DNA of 64,000 bases from Rana temporaria (lineage: Eukaryota > Chordata > Amphibia > Anura > Ranidae): the NCBI RefSeq assembly GCF_905171775.1, contig NC_053489.1:145058142-145122141 (forward strand), in the 5' to 3' direction. The notes beneath the pieces are model-generated. The model was given only the letters and a program-made list of their open reading frames with translations. It made no database searches and had not been told where the DNA came from. Below, piece after piece: positions 45,065 to 56,309 of the stretch (positions within the stretch are counted from its first letter, which is position 1; the number at the start of each line of letters is the position of its first letter). A program made the position numbers and the translations under genes.

Positions 45065-46058
45065 CAGTGGTCTCAAAGTACCGGCCCGCGGACCAGTTAT
45101 AAATGGCCCGCAGGCAGGGTGGAAGTGGGGGGAGCAAAGAGTTAAAAAAAAAAAAAAAAAAATTTTTTTTTTTTTTTTTGAGCTGGTGCTATCTGGTGGT
45201 GAGCCGTTGGTATTACAAGTTATTACCACCAGATGTGAGCTGGCGCTAACTGGTGGTGGCCGTTGGTATTACAAGTTAAGCATTACAAGTTAAACAGCAA
45301 TTCTAATGTCATTTTACACTATTTTCACTGCCATCTTCTTCCCTCTAATTAGAACCCCCAAACATTATATATATTTTTTATCCTAACACCCCAGAGAATA
45401 AAATGGCGATCGTTGCAATACTTTCTGTTACGCCGTATTTGCGCAGCGGTCTTACAAGCGCACTTTTTTGGGAAAAAATTACACCTTTTTTAATTAAAAA
45501 AATAAGACAACAGTAAAGTTATCCCCATTTTTTTTTTAATATTATGAAAGATAATGTTACCCTGAGTAAATTCATACCCAACATGTCACGCTTCAAAATT
45601 GCGTCCGCTTGTGGAATGCCGACAAACTTTTTTACCCTTTAAAATCTTCATAGGTGACATTTAAAAAAATCTACAGGTTGCATGTTTTAAGTTACAGAGG
45701 AGGTCTAGTGCTAGAATTATTGCTCTCGCTCTACCAATCGCAGCGATACCTCACATGTGTGGTTTGAACACTGTTTACATATGCGGGCGCTGCTCGCGTA
45801 TGTGTTCGCTTCTGCGCGCAAGCCCGTCGGGACGGGGTGCGTTTGCTGGCTCCTAGATTCCAAGCAAATTTGTCAAACCCTGCCTTACACCAGTGCTGGT
45901 GGTAATAATGCTCTCGCTGACACCAGTGCTGGGGGTTAATAATGTGTTCGCTGACACCAGTACTGTTGTTTTTGAAGTTTGAAAGTTTGCATGCGGCCCC
46001 CCATGGCATATGAAAACTTGTCTTGTGGCCCTCAGGTAATTTGAGTTTGAGACCCCTG
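45065..46058. mobile_element. hAT element carrying TTAA family B sequence
   Basis: Flanked by ctctaagg at 45057-45064 and 46059-46066. Ends cagtggtctcaaagtaccgg and gagtttgagacccctg. The middle (about 45300-45780) matches the inverse of 27860-28390, including cgtatttgcgcagcggtctt and catacccaacatgtcacgct. An A/T run lies near 45145-45178. No transposase. Confidence 0.9.
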
Positions 46059-46545
46059 CTCTAAGGGGTAACTTTGTGCCTTGTGAGTTTTATTTTTTGC
46101 ATTTTACTTATAAATAATTGTGGTGCAAAAGCCCTGAAAATGTGCTTCCCTGGCTGGACTAGAGTTGAATATATATACTATATATACAGTACTGTTCAAA
46201 AGTTTTGGTCAGGTGTGAAGAAATACTGTAAAGTAAAAATGCATTCCAAAATATGCATTTTAATTGTTTATGTTTACCAATTAACAAAATGCTAAGTGAG
46301 GGAACAGAAGAAAATCTAAATCAAATCATTATTTGTGTGACTACCTTTTGGCTTCAAATCAGCATCAATTATTACACTTGCAGAAAGTCAGGGAATTTGT
46401 AGGATTAGTGTCAGGTGTATGATTAATCAATTATACCAGGCAGCTGCTAATGATCATCAGTTTCATATGTAGGTTGAAATAACAGCTACAGCTGTGTAGG
46501 AAGGTTTATACTAGGCGATCAACAGCCAAATTCTGCTACTAAAAG

Positions 46546-46780
46546 ACCCCTTTCAAACTAAGGCAGTTTTCAGGCATTGTAGCGCTAAAAATAGCACCTG
46601 TAAAGCATTTTAAAATGGACACTCGAGTTACCCCAGTGTGAAGGTTCTGAGTGCGGAAAAAAAGTCCTACAAGCAGAATCCTTGGGGCGTTGAGGGAGCG
46701 GTGTATACACCACTCCCACACCGCCCCTGCCCATTGGAATGAATGGGCACTGCTTCCAAAGTGCCACATCTCTTTTGAAG
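46546..46780. mobile_element. Hairpin MITE fragment, GACCCCTTTCA type
   Basis: Starts aagacccctttcaaactaag, with tagcgctaaaaatagcacct and inverted gcattttaaaatg-like blocks. Right end not defined. Interrupts the Tc1 upstream region. Confidence 0.45.
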
Positions 46781-46782
46781 TG

Positions 46783-47650
46783 CAGCTCTTTTGAGGAAGC
46801 TGAGGAAACAAGGAAACTGGCAATGTTGAGCATCATAGACCCAGTGGTCGACCAAGGAAACTTAAAGGGGGCTGTAAAGATTTGTTTTTTATTTTCTAAA
46901 TAGGTTCCTTTAAGCTAGTGCATTGTTGGTTCACTTACCCTTTCCTTCAATTTCCCTTCTAAATGTTTTTTTCTTTGTTTTCTTTGTGTGAATTTCTCAC
47001 TTCCTGTTCCTCCTCAGTAAGGTGTTCTGGCTGACTAACTCCCAGCCAGAACGGCTCGGATGATGGGGGCAAGCTTACTGAGGAGGAACAGGAAGTGAGA
47101 AATTCAGACAAAGAAAAAAACATTTAGAAGGAAAATCGAAGGAAAAGGTAAGTGAACCAACAATGCACTAAAGGAACCTATTTAGAAAATAAAAAACAAA
47201 CCTTTACTACCCCTTTAATGCAGCACATGAAAGATACATCATGCTTACTTCCCTTTGCCATTGGAAGATGTCCAGCAGTTCCATCAGCACAGAACTGGAA
47301 GAGAACCAGTGGGACGCAGGTACACATCTACTGTCTGGAGAAGTCTGGCCAGAATTTGACTTTGTGGAAGAATTGCACCCAAAAAGCTATACTTCTGATG
47401 TGGAAACAAGGCTACGCAACTCAACTATGCACATACATAGGAACCGGGGTGCAGAAAAATGGCAGCAGGTGTTCTGGACTGATGAGTCAAAGTTTGACAT
47501 ATCTGGCTATAGCAGGAGGCAGTTGAAGGGCTGGAGAGTGGTACAATAATGATTGTATGCAGGCAACAGTGAAGCATTGTGGAGGTTCCCTACAAGTCTG
47601 GGGCTGCATTTTCGCAAATGGAGATTTGGTCAGTATTAATGGTGTCCTCA
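46783..47650 (+). pseudogene. Tc1 transposase, split by a TTAA MITE
   Basis: The first block ends RPRKL at the insert; the second starts NAAHERYIML and continues MSSSSISTELEENQWDAG, SYTSDVETRLRNSTMHI, WQQVFWTDESKFDISG (first catalytic Asp in TDES) and then LQVWGCIFANGDL in a shifted frame. The last third, with the other two catalytic residues, is missing. The DNA-binding N-terminus is degraded. Confidence 0.8.
46862..47218. mobile_element. Palindromic TTAA MITE inside a Tc1 ORF
   Basis: TTAA at 46862-46865 and 47215-47218. Ends ttaaagggggctgtaaaga and ctttactacccctttaa. Arms of about 150 bp pair (cttactgaggaggaacagg with its inverse). Removal with one TTAA fuses RPRKL to NAAHERYIML in frame. 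Confidence 0.9.
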
Positions 47651-47669
47651 ATGCTGAGAAATATATATA

Positions 47670-48282
47670 CATTATATTACCAAAAGTATTGGGACACCTG
47701 CCTTTACACACACATTTAATTTAATGACATCCAAGTCTTAGTCCATGGGGGTTTAATATTGAGTTGGGTCACCCTTTGCAGCTATTACAGCTTCAACTTT
47801 TCTGGGAAGGCTGTCCACAAGGCTTAGGAATATGTCGATGTGAATGTTAGACCATTCTCCAGAAGCGCATTTGTGAGTTCAGGCACTGATGTGGATGATA
47901 AGGCCTGGCTCGCAGTCTCCGATCGAAATTCATCACAAACGTGTTCTATTGGGTTGATGTCAGGACTCTGAGCAGGCCAGTAAAGTTCCTTCAACCCAAA
48001 CTCACTCATCCATGTCTTTATGGATCTTGTTTTGTGTAAATCATTTGGTAGAGGGGGGATTATGGTGTGGGGTTCTTTTTCAGGAGTTGGGTTTGGCCCC
48101 TTAGTTCCAGTGAAGGGAACTCTTAAGGCGTCAGCATACCAAGACATTCTGGACAATTTTATGCTCCCAACTTTGTGGGAACAGTTTGGGGATGGCCCCT
48201 TCCTGTTTCAACATTACTGAGCACAAACAAGGTGTAAACTGCATGTAAAGGCAGGTGTCCCAATACTTTTGATAATATAGTG
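47670..48282. mobile_element. Rearranged Tc1-like element with inverted transposase halves
   Basis: Inverted ends tattaccaaaagtattggga and its inverse near 48262-48280, with TA on both sides. The left half (47745-48030) encodes the transposase C-terminus on the minus strand (WPAQSPDINPIEHV, VPELTNALLENG); the right half (48030-48216) encodes the preceding part on the plus strand (GGIMVWGSFSGVGFGPLVPV, LPTLWEQFGDGPFLFQH). The C-terminal segment is inverted relative to a normal gene. Confidence 0.8.
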
Positions 48283-48290
48283 TATATATA

Positions 48291-49833
48291 CACAGGTGCA
48301 TCTTATAAAATTTGAATATCATCAAAAAGTTAATTTATTTCAGTAATTACATTTTATATAGATGCGTAACACACACAAAGTGATATATTTCAAACATGTA
48401 TTTATTTTAATTTTGCTGATTATGGCTTACAGCTAGTGAAAACCCCAAATTGTGTGTCTCAAAAAATTTGAATATTACATAAGACCAATAAAAAAATAAT
48501 TTTTAATACAGAAATGTTGGCTCACTGAAAAGTATGTCCACCTACAGTAAAATATGCACTCAATACTTGAGGTTGCGGCTCCTTTTTGCATGAATTGCTA
48601 TATCAATACGGCGTGACATGGAGGAGATCAGCCTATGGCACTGCTGCAGTGTTATGGAAGCCCAGGATTCTTTGATAATGGCTTTCAGCTCATCTGCATT
48701 TTTGGGTCTGGTGTTTCTCATCTTCCTTTTGACAATACCCCACAGATTCTCTATGGGGTTTAGGTCAGACGAGTTTGCTGGCCAATCAAGCACCATGATT
48801 ATTAAGCCAGGTATTGGTACTGTTGGCAGTGTGGGCAGGTGCCAAGACCTGCTGGAAAATTAAATCAGCATCTCCATAAAACTGGTTAGCAGAGGGAAGC
48901 ATGAAGTGCTCTAGAATTTCCTGGTAGAGGGCTGCGCTGATCTTGGGCTTGATAAAACACAGTGGACCAATACCAGCAGATGACATGGCTCCCCAAATCA
49001 TCAAGGACTGTGGACAATTTTGAATTTAAATTGGAAATCAAGGTCCCAGAGTCTGGAGGAAAAGTGGAATGGCACATAATCCAAGTTGCATAAGATCCAG
49101 TGTGACGTTTCCACAGTCAGTGATGATTTGGGGAGCCATGTTATCTGCTGGTATTGGTCTTCTGTGTTTTATCAAGTACCAAAGTCAATGCAGCCCTCTA
49201 CCAGGAATATCTAAAGCACTCCTTGCTTCCCTCTGCTGACCAGCTTTATGGAGGTGCTAATTTCATTTTCCAGCAGGACTTGGAACCTGCCCACACTGCC
49301 AAAAGTATCAACTCCTGGTTTAATGATCATGGCATCACTGTGCTTGATTGGCCAGCAAACTTGCTTGACCTAGACCCAATAAAGAATCTGTTGGAAGATG
49401 AGAGACACCAGACCCAAAATGCAGATCAGCTGAAAGCCACTATCAAAGAAACCTGGGATTCCATAACAGCTCAGCAGTGCTACAGGCTGATTGCCTCCAT
49501 GCCATGCCACATTGATGCAGCAATTCATGCAAAAGGAGCTCTGGCCAATTATTGAGTGCATTCTATCCTGTTATGGACATACGTTTCAATAAACCAACAT
49601 TTCTGTATTAAAATCCTTTTTTATTGGTCTGTATTTATCACATTTTCTGAGATACTGAATTGTGGGTATTCACTAGCTTTAAGCCATAATCATCAAAATT
49701 AAAAGAAAGAAATGCAGAGTGAAATATATCACTCTGTGTGTAATGAATCTATAAAGTATTCACTTTTTGAATTGAATTACTGAAATAAATGAACGTTTTG
49801 ATGATATTCAAATTTTATGAGATGTACCCATGT
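48291..49833. mobile_element. Palindromic Tc1-like element made of two 3' halves
   Basis: Both ends carry the same terminus (tcttataaaatttgaatatc; inverse at 49800-49830). The left arm, minus strand, encodes MIWGAMSSAGIGPLCFI, LIFQQVLAPAHTANS and WPANSSDLNPIENLWGIV; the right arm, plus strand, encodes LYQEYLKHSLLPSADQLY, FIFQQDLEPAHTAKS and WPANLLDLDPIKNLLE. The centre is near 49080. Arms are diverged, each with defects (E to K in the right NPIENL; QQD to QQV in the left). Confidence 0.85.
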
Positions 49834-49840
49834 ATGTGTA

Positions 49841-51030
49841 TATTATTATTATTATTATCATTATATAGAATTTATATAGCGCCAACAGTTTGCGCAGCTC
49901 TCAAAATTAAGGCAGACAGTACAGATACATTACAATTTGGTACAAGAGGAATCAGAGGGCCCTGCTCATTAGAGTTTACAATTTAAGAGGGAGGGTCAAT
50001 TGATACAAAAGGTAATAGCTGTGGGAGATTAGCTGATGGAGAAAGTAAAACAGTGTATTAGTTAGAAGCAGGATAGGCTTCTTTAAAGAGGAGGGTTTTT
50101 AGGGATTGTCTAAAGATGGAGGGGACAGTCGGACAAATTGGGGTAGGGAGTTCCAAAGGATGGGAGAAGCTCTGGAGAAATCTTGGAGGGATGAGGTGAC
50201 AAGGGAGCAAGAGAACAGGAGGTATTGGAACGACTAAAGAGAGCTGCTATGTTGGTATTTTGAGAATAGGTTAGTGATGTAGCTGGGGGCAGACTTGTGG
50301 ATGGTTTTGTGAATTATTGTTAGTACATTGAATTTTATTCGTTTTGTGAGCAGACACTGGAGGACACTGAACGGTTGGTAAGGTGGATGAGTCTTGCAGC
50401 GGCATTCATCATGGACTGAAGGGGGGATAGTCTATGTAAAGGTAATCCAATGAGGAGTGAGTTGCAGTAGTCGAGACTAGAGATAACCACGGAGATGTTG
50501 CGGAGGCTAAGGAGGCATTATTTGGACAGGGATTGGATGTGGGCCTGAAAGGACAGTTCAAAGTCTAGGGTTACCCCTAGCACTCTGGCATGTGGGGACA
50601 GACTGATAATTGTGCCATTGATCTTGACAGAGAAGTAAGGGGAAGGGGCACATGGGGGTGGAAATATTATGAGCTAGGTTTTAGATTCAGTTTGAGCAAG
50701 TGGTGTGACATCCAGGCCTGGTATGTTAGTAAATCAGTGATGTGTGAGGAGACTGATGGGGTGAGCTGAGGGGCAGAAAGATAGATTTGGCACATAAATG
50801 GTAGCGGAAGCCATGGGAGGCTATCTGCTGACCCAGGGAGGATGTGTAGATTGAGAATAGTAGGGATCCAAGGACAGAACCTTGGGGGACCGCAACGGTA
50901 AGAGGTGTTGGTGAGGAAGAAGTGGAGTTGTAAGGTAAGATTTGAACCAACGGAGAGCACAGCCATGGATACCAAGCAGATTTTGTTTTTTGAGGAGGAG
51001 GTGTTCTGCCCACTGGGCTTTATTCAATTT
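49841..51030 (-). pseudogene. L2-type LINE 3' part with microsatellite tail
   Basis: Minus-strand RT pieces: HGCALRWFKSYLT, VPQGSVLGSLLFSIYTSSLG and SHGFRYHLCAKSIFLPLS, where the catalytic YADD has become CAKS. A long 3' region follows and ends in an (ATT)n run on plus (about 49842-49860), the short microsatellite tail usual for L2. Inactive. Abuts the palindromic Tc1. Confidence 0.8.
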
Positions 51031-51578
51031 ACCTGAGTTTATGTGATTAAATATATGTTGGGTTTTCCTTGATGTATACTAGCTAGTTATATGCAGAGCA
51101 CAGACGCCACCTACTGTTCCTTTCTGGTATAGTTTTAGTTGCTGTTTCAGTTACATGTAATTCTATAGAATGTATTGATAAAGTTTTTAGGAACTAGAGC
51201 ATTCTGGGAGACTTCTCTAGAGGAAGTGAGTCAGCCACCATTTTAAGAAGATACAGCAAGGCAGCAAAGCTTTTTTTTCAATCTCTCGCCATCACCCCTC
51301 AGCAAGCTTAAAAAGTGAGTTCTTGTACAGAGTGTGGCAGCACAGATCACAACATAGCTCTTCACTCAGGACCAGCTCCAAGAACCTTCCCACCTGCCCA
51401 TAGTGGCAATGAGCATGGCGGGGAGGCCAGGGACTTTAGTACAGACGCAATAGCAATCACTTCACAGTGCTCTGAAGTCTGAAAAGCAATTACAGGTAGC
51501 AGATCCGGTTCCAAAATCTGTCTGGTAAGAGTTTACCCAAAAGGATGCTAAGACAAGGCAGTCAAGCTCTATGCCATC
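51031..51578 (+). other. Probable leader or LTR region of the BEL/Pao element
   Basis: Precedes the BEL coding remnants. Features such as gtgcagcacagatcacaac-like text and the gcattctgggagacttctct block look like LTR or leader, but no paired LTR was found downstream, so ends are undefined. Confidence 0.3.
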
Positions 51579-52670
51579 TTGGATGATCAAAGTAATACGT
51601 CACTAGCTAGATCTGTGTTTTTTTACATTCTAAACATTAAGGGCCAAAACAGTCCTTACTCCCTTAGGACCTGTGCAGGTGCAGTGGAGACAGTTGGGAG
51701 AAGAGCTGACAAACTACAAATAAAATCTATGGATGGTAAGACATGTGCACCCTTACTGACCATAATAGAGTGCAATCAGTTCCCAGACAACAGATCTGAG
51801 ATCACCACACCAGATGCAGCAGTTCACCAGACTCACCTGAATCACATAGCACATCTCATACCAGAAAACAGATGATCAGGCTCAGATAATCTTGCTCCTA
51901 GGGAGAGATATCTTGCAAGCCCACAAAGCAAGAAAGCAGACCAATGGCACCCACAATGCCCCATATGCCCAAAAACTGGATCTTGTGTGGGTCATTATAG
52001 GTGATGTTTGCCTGGACGAAGCACATAAACTGACATCTGTCAATAACTTCCTCACTAGTACCCTGGAGAATGATCATACTCCTTCCCTTTTCCAGCTCTG
52101 TCAAAATCACATCCTCATAAAGGAGCTATCACGCAGCAACACTGTACCTCTTCCTTTCCTAAATTCCCTCTGTGACATCAATACCAGTGATGGTGACCAA
52201 GATGGCTTAGGATGCACAGTATCAGGAGAAAAAAATGAGGACAATCAGGTAGCAATGTCCATTGCGGATGGGCTCTTCCTGGAAGTTATGTTAAAGAGCA
52301 TAAAGAAAAATGAGTCTAATAGCTGGTTTGCACCTCTTCCCTTCAGGCCACAAAGACAACGTTTGCCTAACAACAGGGAGAAATTATATAAATGCTTCAC
52401 TTCCCTAAGACACAATCTTCAATGAAACCAAAGATGAGAGAACACTTATTTTCCTTTATGGAGAAAATATTCAAGTATGGTCATGCAGAGATAGCTCCAA
52501 ACCTCAAAGACTTAGAGGAATGCTGGTACTTACCTATATTTGGGATCTATCACCCTAATAAGCCAGGGCAGATCAGAGTAGTGTTTAACTCTAGTGCCAA
52601 GCCTGAGGGTGTTTACCTAAATTATGTCCTTCTCTCTGACCCTGACCTTACCTTAACAACAGACTGTTAG
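51579..52670 (+). pseudogene. BEL/Pao retrotransposon protease to RT N-terminus, broken
   Basis: The frame from 51579 shows the BEL aspartic protease (A17-like) core DDQSNTSLARSVFF, then YSLRTCAGAVETVGRRA and IECNQFPDNRSEITTP. After a stop near 51873 it continues LLGRDILQAHKARKQTNG, NAPYAQKLDLVWVIIGDVCL and, in a new frame at about 52540, PGQIRVVFNSSAKPEGVYLN (start of the RT fingers). At least two frame breaks. No gag or PBS identified upstream. Confidence 0.8.
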
Positions 52671-53735
52671 GAGTACTCCACTTCCACAAAAATTCTGTTG
52701 CATTCATGGCAGACATACAACAAATGTTCCATTGTTTTTTTGTTAAAGAAGAACACTTTTGAGGTTCCTTTGGTTCAGGGACAAGAACCCCTCTGGAGAC
52801 ATCATAGAATGTAACATGAGGGTGCACATATTTGGCAACAGTCCTTCCCCTGCATTTGCTATTTTTGGCCTCAGACACTCTGCTAGATTTGGAGAGTCAG
52901 GCCTCGTACACACGAGGGGACATGTCCGATGAAAACGGTCTGCGGACCGTTTTCATCGGACATGTCCGCTCAGAGATTTCGGTCTGATGGTTGTACACAT
53001 CATCAAACCGAAATCCGCGCGGACAGGATACACGGTGACGTGGCCGCGCCGTCGACGCGCGTGACCCAGGAAGGTCAATGCTTCCACGCATGCGTCGAAT
53101 CACTTTGACGCATGCGAGGGCTTTCAGCCGAGCGGACATGTCCGGTAAGTTGTACAGACGACTGAACATGTCCGACGGACAGGCTTCCAGCGGACATGTT
53201 TCTTAGCATGCTAAGAAACATTCCTCCGCTGGAAACCTGTCCAATCTGCCGGAAAATTGTCCGGTCGGCCGTTTCAGCGGACATGTTCGGTCGTGTGTAC
53301 GAGGCCTCAGAGTATGGGTCAGATGTCAGACAATTTGTGGACAAGTATTTTTAATGTAGGTGACTGCTTGAAATCACTACCCACCAATGAAGCTGCAATC
53401 AGTCTCCTTTAAAAGAGCCTAGGCAATGCTTGCTTGCTCTAACTTAAGACTTCATAAGATTGCTTCCAACAGTAGGGAATTTATAGAAGCCTTTCCTGCC
53501 CAGGTTCATTCTAGCGAGTTAAAAGACTTGGATTTGGGCACAGACTCACTTCCCATGCAACACAGCCTTGGTTTGCTTTGGGATTTAAAATCGAACACCT
53601 TTACCTTTCAAGTAAATGCAGAGGAAAAGCCCTTTACCCGTAGAGGTGTCCTGTCTACTATAAACAGCTTTTATAATCCTATGGGTTTGCAGCACCTGTT
53701 ACGATCTGGGATAAAGCACTACTTAGGGACTTAAC
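52671..53735 (+). pseudogene. BEL/Pao reverse transcriptase, cut by a MITE
   Basis: Fragments before the MITE include FMADIQQMFHCFFVKEEH-like text in several frames; after it come YGSDVRQFVDKYF, a damaged catalytic box (frameshift, and the second Asp-equivalent changed to Gly), then LRLHKIASNSREFIEAFP and LGLLWDLKSNTFTFQV of the thumb and connection. The MITE at 52900-53306 separates GES from EYGSD. Not functional. Confidence 0.75.
52900..53306. mobile_element. Hairpin MITE, GTACACACG family, TCA duplication
   Basis: Ends ggcctcgtacacacgaggg and gtcgtgtgtacgaggcc, flanked by TCA at 52897-52899 and 53307-53309. Contains atgtccgatgaaaacggtct with its inverse and gcatgcgtcgaatcac. Close relative of 11149-11577. 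The empty site can be read from the BEL frame. Confidence 0.9.
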
Positions 53736-54970
53736 CTGTGAGACATTAGACTGGGACGACCATCTCCCCACTGACAGGTGTGGAGTGGAAGGACTCACTA
53801 AAAGCCTCAAAGTTCCACGCCAAAACAGGATAATCTCTGCTGTACAGAGAGAAGTCTTTGCCAAGGAAATAAACAGCATTGCCAATGAGAAACCTGTTCC
53901 TAAAGACAGCGTTTTAAAGAAGCTTGATCCAATCCTTTATGTTAATAGCCTATGTTAATAGCCTGTAGTTGGCCAATTAAAAGAAGGCAAGTTGGAGTTT
54001 TCAGAGAAACATCCTTTAGTTATTCCAGGTCACGATTGCCTATTTACTCATTCAACACTACCATGACCAAACAAAACACCAGGGCCGACTATTTACTGAT
54101 GGAGCTCTACGAGCTGCTGGACTGTGGATAGTTGGAGATAAGAGATGTGTGAGCAAATTCATTTTCGCCCAGGTTCACACTGGGCTGCGGGAGTGAAGCC
54201 GTGCGAGTTCAGCTGAACTCGCACAATTTTACTCCCGCTGGCAGTCCCGATTTCGGCCACGATTGTAGAGATCTGCCTTTCACTATTGTTTGACGTGATG
54301 ATTTTGGTCCCTGATCTGTCGCCACAGGCTACACCAAAGGGGGACATTCAAACAGTAAACGCTGGGCAGTCATATTCACCTGCATGTTTTTTCAAGCTGT
54401 CCATATTGAAGTAATTGAATCAATGGACACTTCAAGTTTCATTAATGCTCTTAGATGCTTCACTGTAATCAGAGGCCTAGTGAAACTCATTTGCTCTAAC
54501 AGAAGTTCTAACTTTGTAGGAGCAGCAAAGGAACTGCAAATTCCTTTCAACTTCAACTTCCTTCAAGATACTTGGGTAAGCAAGGCTGCACATGGACTTT
54601 CAACCCACCTCACTCTTCTCGTATGAGAGGTGTTTGGGAAAGGATGATAGGCATAACCCGCAGAATTCTGGACTTCATCTTTTTGCAAGTAGGAACTGTA
54701 AAACCTGGTGACCTTTATGGCAGAGGTGACAGCCATCATTAATGCCAGACCTTTGACATCAATTTAAAGATACTCTGAGGATCCAGTAATTCTCACAACT
54801 GGTATGTTACTCACTCAAAAGACTGGCCTTGAGAGTTTTGTGAAAAGGACCCTTACAAACGTTAGTGGAGACAAGTACAAACCCTTGCCAATACCTTCTG
54901 TAGTCAATGGAGGAAAGAATATATCTCTACTCTTCAACAAGGTGAAAGTGGCACATTGAAAAACCTAATC
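53736..54970 (+). pseudogene. BEL/Pao RNase H to integrase, broken
   Basis: After several frameshifts (53736-54160, little readable protein), a foreign hairpin-like piece occupies about 54160-54338 (cgcccaggttcacactgggc). The integrase core then reads FFQAVHIEVIESMDTSSFIN and CSNRSSNFVGAAKEL, where the usual SDRGTNF has lost its Asp (Asn instead). The C-terminal part is traceable to about 54970. No 3' LTR seen; Tc1 sequence follows. Confidence 0.7.
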
Positions 54971-55044
54971 TTAAACCTGGTAAAGTTGTGCTCAACTCTA
55001 TGGAGAGTAAGGCTCATTGTCGTCCTATGTACAGATACTCCAGT

Positions 55045-55715
55045 CTCTGCTGTGGAACTCTGCAGCTCCTCCAGGGTTACCTTAGGTCTCTGTGCTGCCT
55101 CTCTAAATTAATGCCCTCCTTGCCCGGTCTGTGAGTTTTTGTGTGCGGCCATCTCTTGGCAGGTTTGCTGTTGTGCCATGTTCTTTCCATTTGGTTATGA
55201 TAGATTTCATGCTGCTCCTAGGGATCATCAAAGATCTGGATATTTTTGTATAACCTAACCCTGACTTGTACTTCTCAACAACATTGTCCCTTACTTGTTT
55301 GGAGAGTTCCTTGGTCTTCGTGGCAGCGTTTGGTTAGTGGTGCCTCTTGCTTAGGTGTTGCAGCCTCTGGGGCCTTTCAAAAAGGTGTGTATATGTAATG
55401 ACAGATCATGTGACACTTAGATTGCACAGGTGGACATCATTTCACTAATTATGTGATTTCTGAAGGTAATTGGTTGCACCAGAGTTTTTAATGGGCTCCA
55501 AACCAAAGACGGTGAATACATACGCACATGCCAATTATCATTGTTTTATTTCTGAAAAATAGATTTATGTATATATTTTTCTAATTTTACTTCACCAACT
55601 TAGACTATTGTGTTCTAATCCATCACATATAATTCCGATTCATTGAACTAAAGGTTGTAATGTAACAAAATAGGTAAAAAGCCAAGGGGGTTGAATACTT
55701 TTTCAAGGCACTGTA
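55045..55715 (-). mobile_element. Tc1-like element, 5' half
   Basis: The right end on plus, ttcaaggcactgta (to 55715), is its 5' terminal repeat; the other end is lost at about 55045 next to BEL sequence. Carries the transposase N-terminus on the minus strand. Confidence 0.8.
55060..55345 (-). pseudogene. Tc1 transposase N-terminal domain fragment
   Basis: Minus-strand translation gives KTKELSKQVRDNVVEKYKSG, LGYTKISRSLMIPRSSMKSI, TKWKEHGTTANLPRDG and KLTDRARRAL, then a stop and VTLEELQS. This is the paired helix-turn-helix DNA-binding domain that contacts Tc1 ends. The catalytic domain is absent and no initiator Met remains at the usual place. Confidence 0.85.
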
Positions 55716-56309
55716 GGTTGATGATATCAGCAGATCATCACCAAACTTAACCATGATTTAGTAGATTGCAACAATGCCAGTGACTTTGTGTTAATAATGA
55801 TGACAAAATAAGCTGGTACCATACTTTGCATTGTTAAACCGGAACTTCAGTAATTTTTTCATCTTTTCATCTATTAAATCTTTTGCCCTTGTTTTTTTAA
55901 CTTTGGATTGTAAAACTTTTTTTTCTGCCAGTAAATACCTTATACAGCCCACTTCCTGTTTCTTGTCTGGTAAACAGCCTAGGCTTCTGACATCATGCAC
56001 AGCTCTCTCTCTCTCAAACTTGTGAGAGTTTGCCAGGAAGGCAGGGGGTGAGTCATAAGAGGGCCAATGAGAGCTGCAGAGCTGTATGTGTGTGTCTGTG
56101 TGAATCCAGGAAGGGAACAGGCAGCAGCTTCAGCTGCCCACAGGTCAAATAGTTGCAGCCAGACTCAGTGGAGGGAGAATTCTGCAGCATATTTCGCAAG
56201 TACAGAATCACAGTATATATTAATTTTGAATGCAAACTTGTTGGAGGGAAGCTTCAGAATGGCAAATATGTTTTTATTACAAATTATGTGAGTAGACTGC
56301 AGTTCCTCT
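55716..56309. other. No recognised feature
   Basis: Single-copy-looking DNA with a pyrimidine run near 56000. Short frames have no motif. Confidence 0.4.

Larger units (their letters stand above)
46187..47660 (+). mobile_element. Tc1-like transposon, 3' truncated, with nested MITEs
   Basis: The left end after TA, cagtactgttcaaaagtttt, is a known style of Tc1 terminus. Transposase-coding pieces follow, split by a hairpin fragment (46546-46780) and a TTAA hairpin (46862-47218). The right terminal repeat is absent; the copy stops at about 47660 against the next Tc1 element. Confidence 0.8.

Noticed and set aside
53426..53734. Possible independent host gene
   Set aside because: Motifs such as LGLLWDLKSNTFTFQV place it in the BEL/Pao polymerase.
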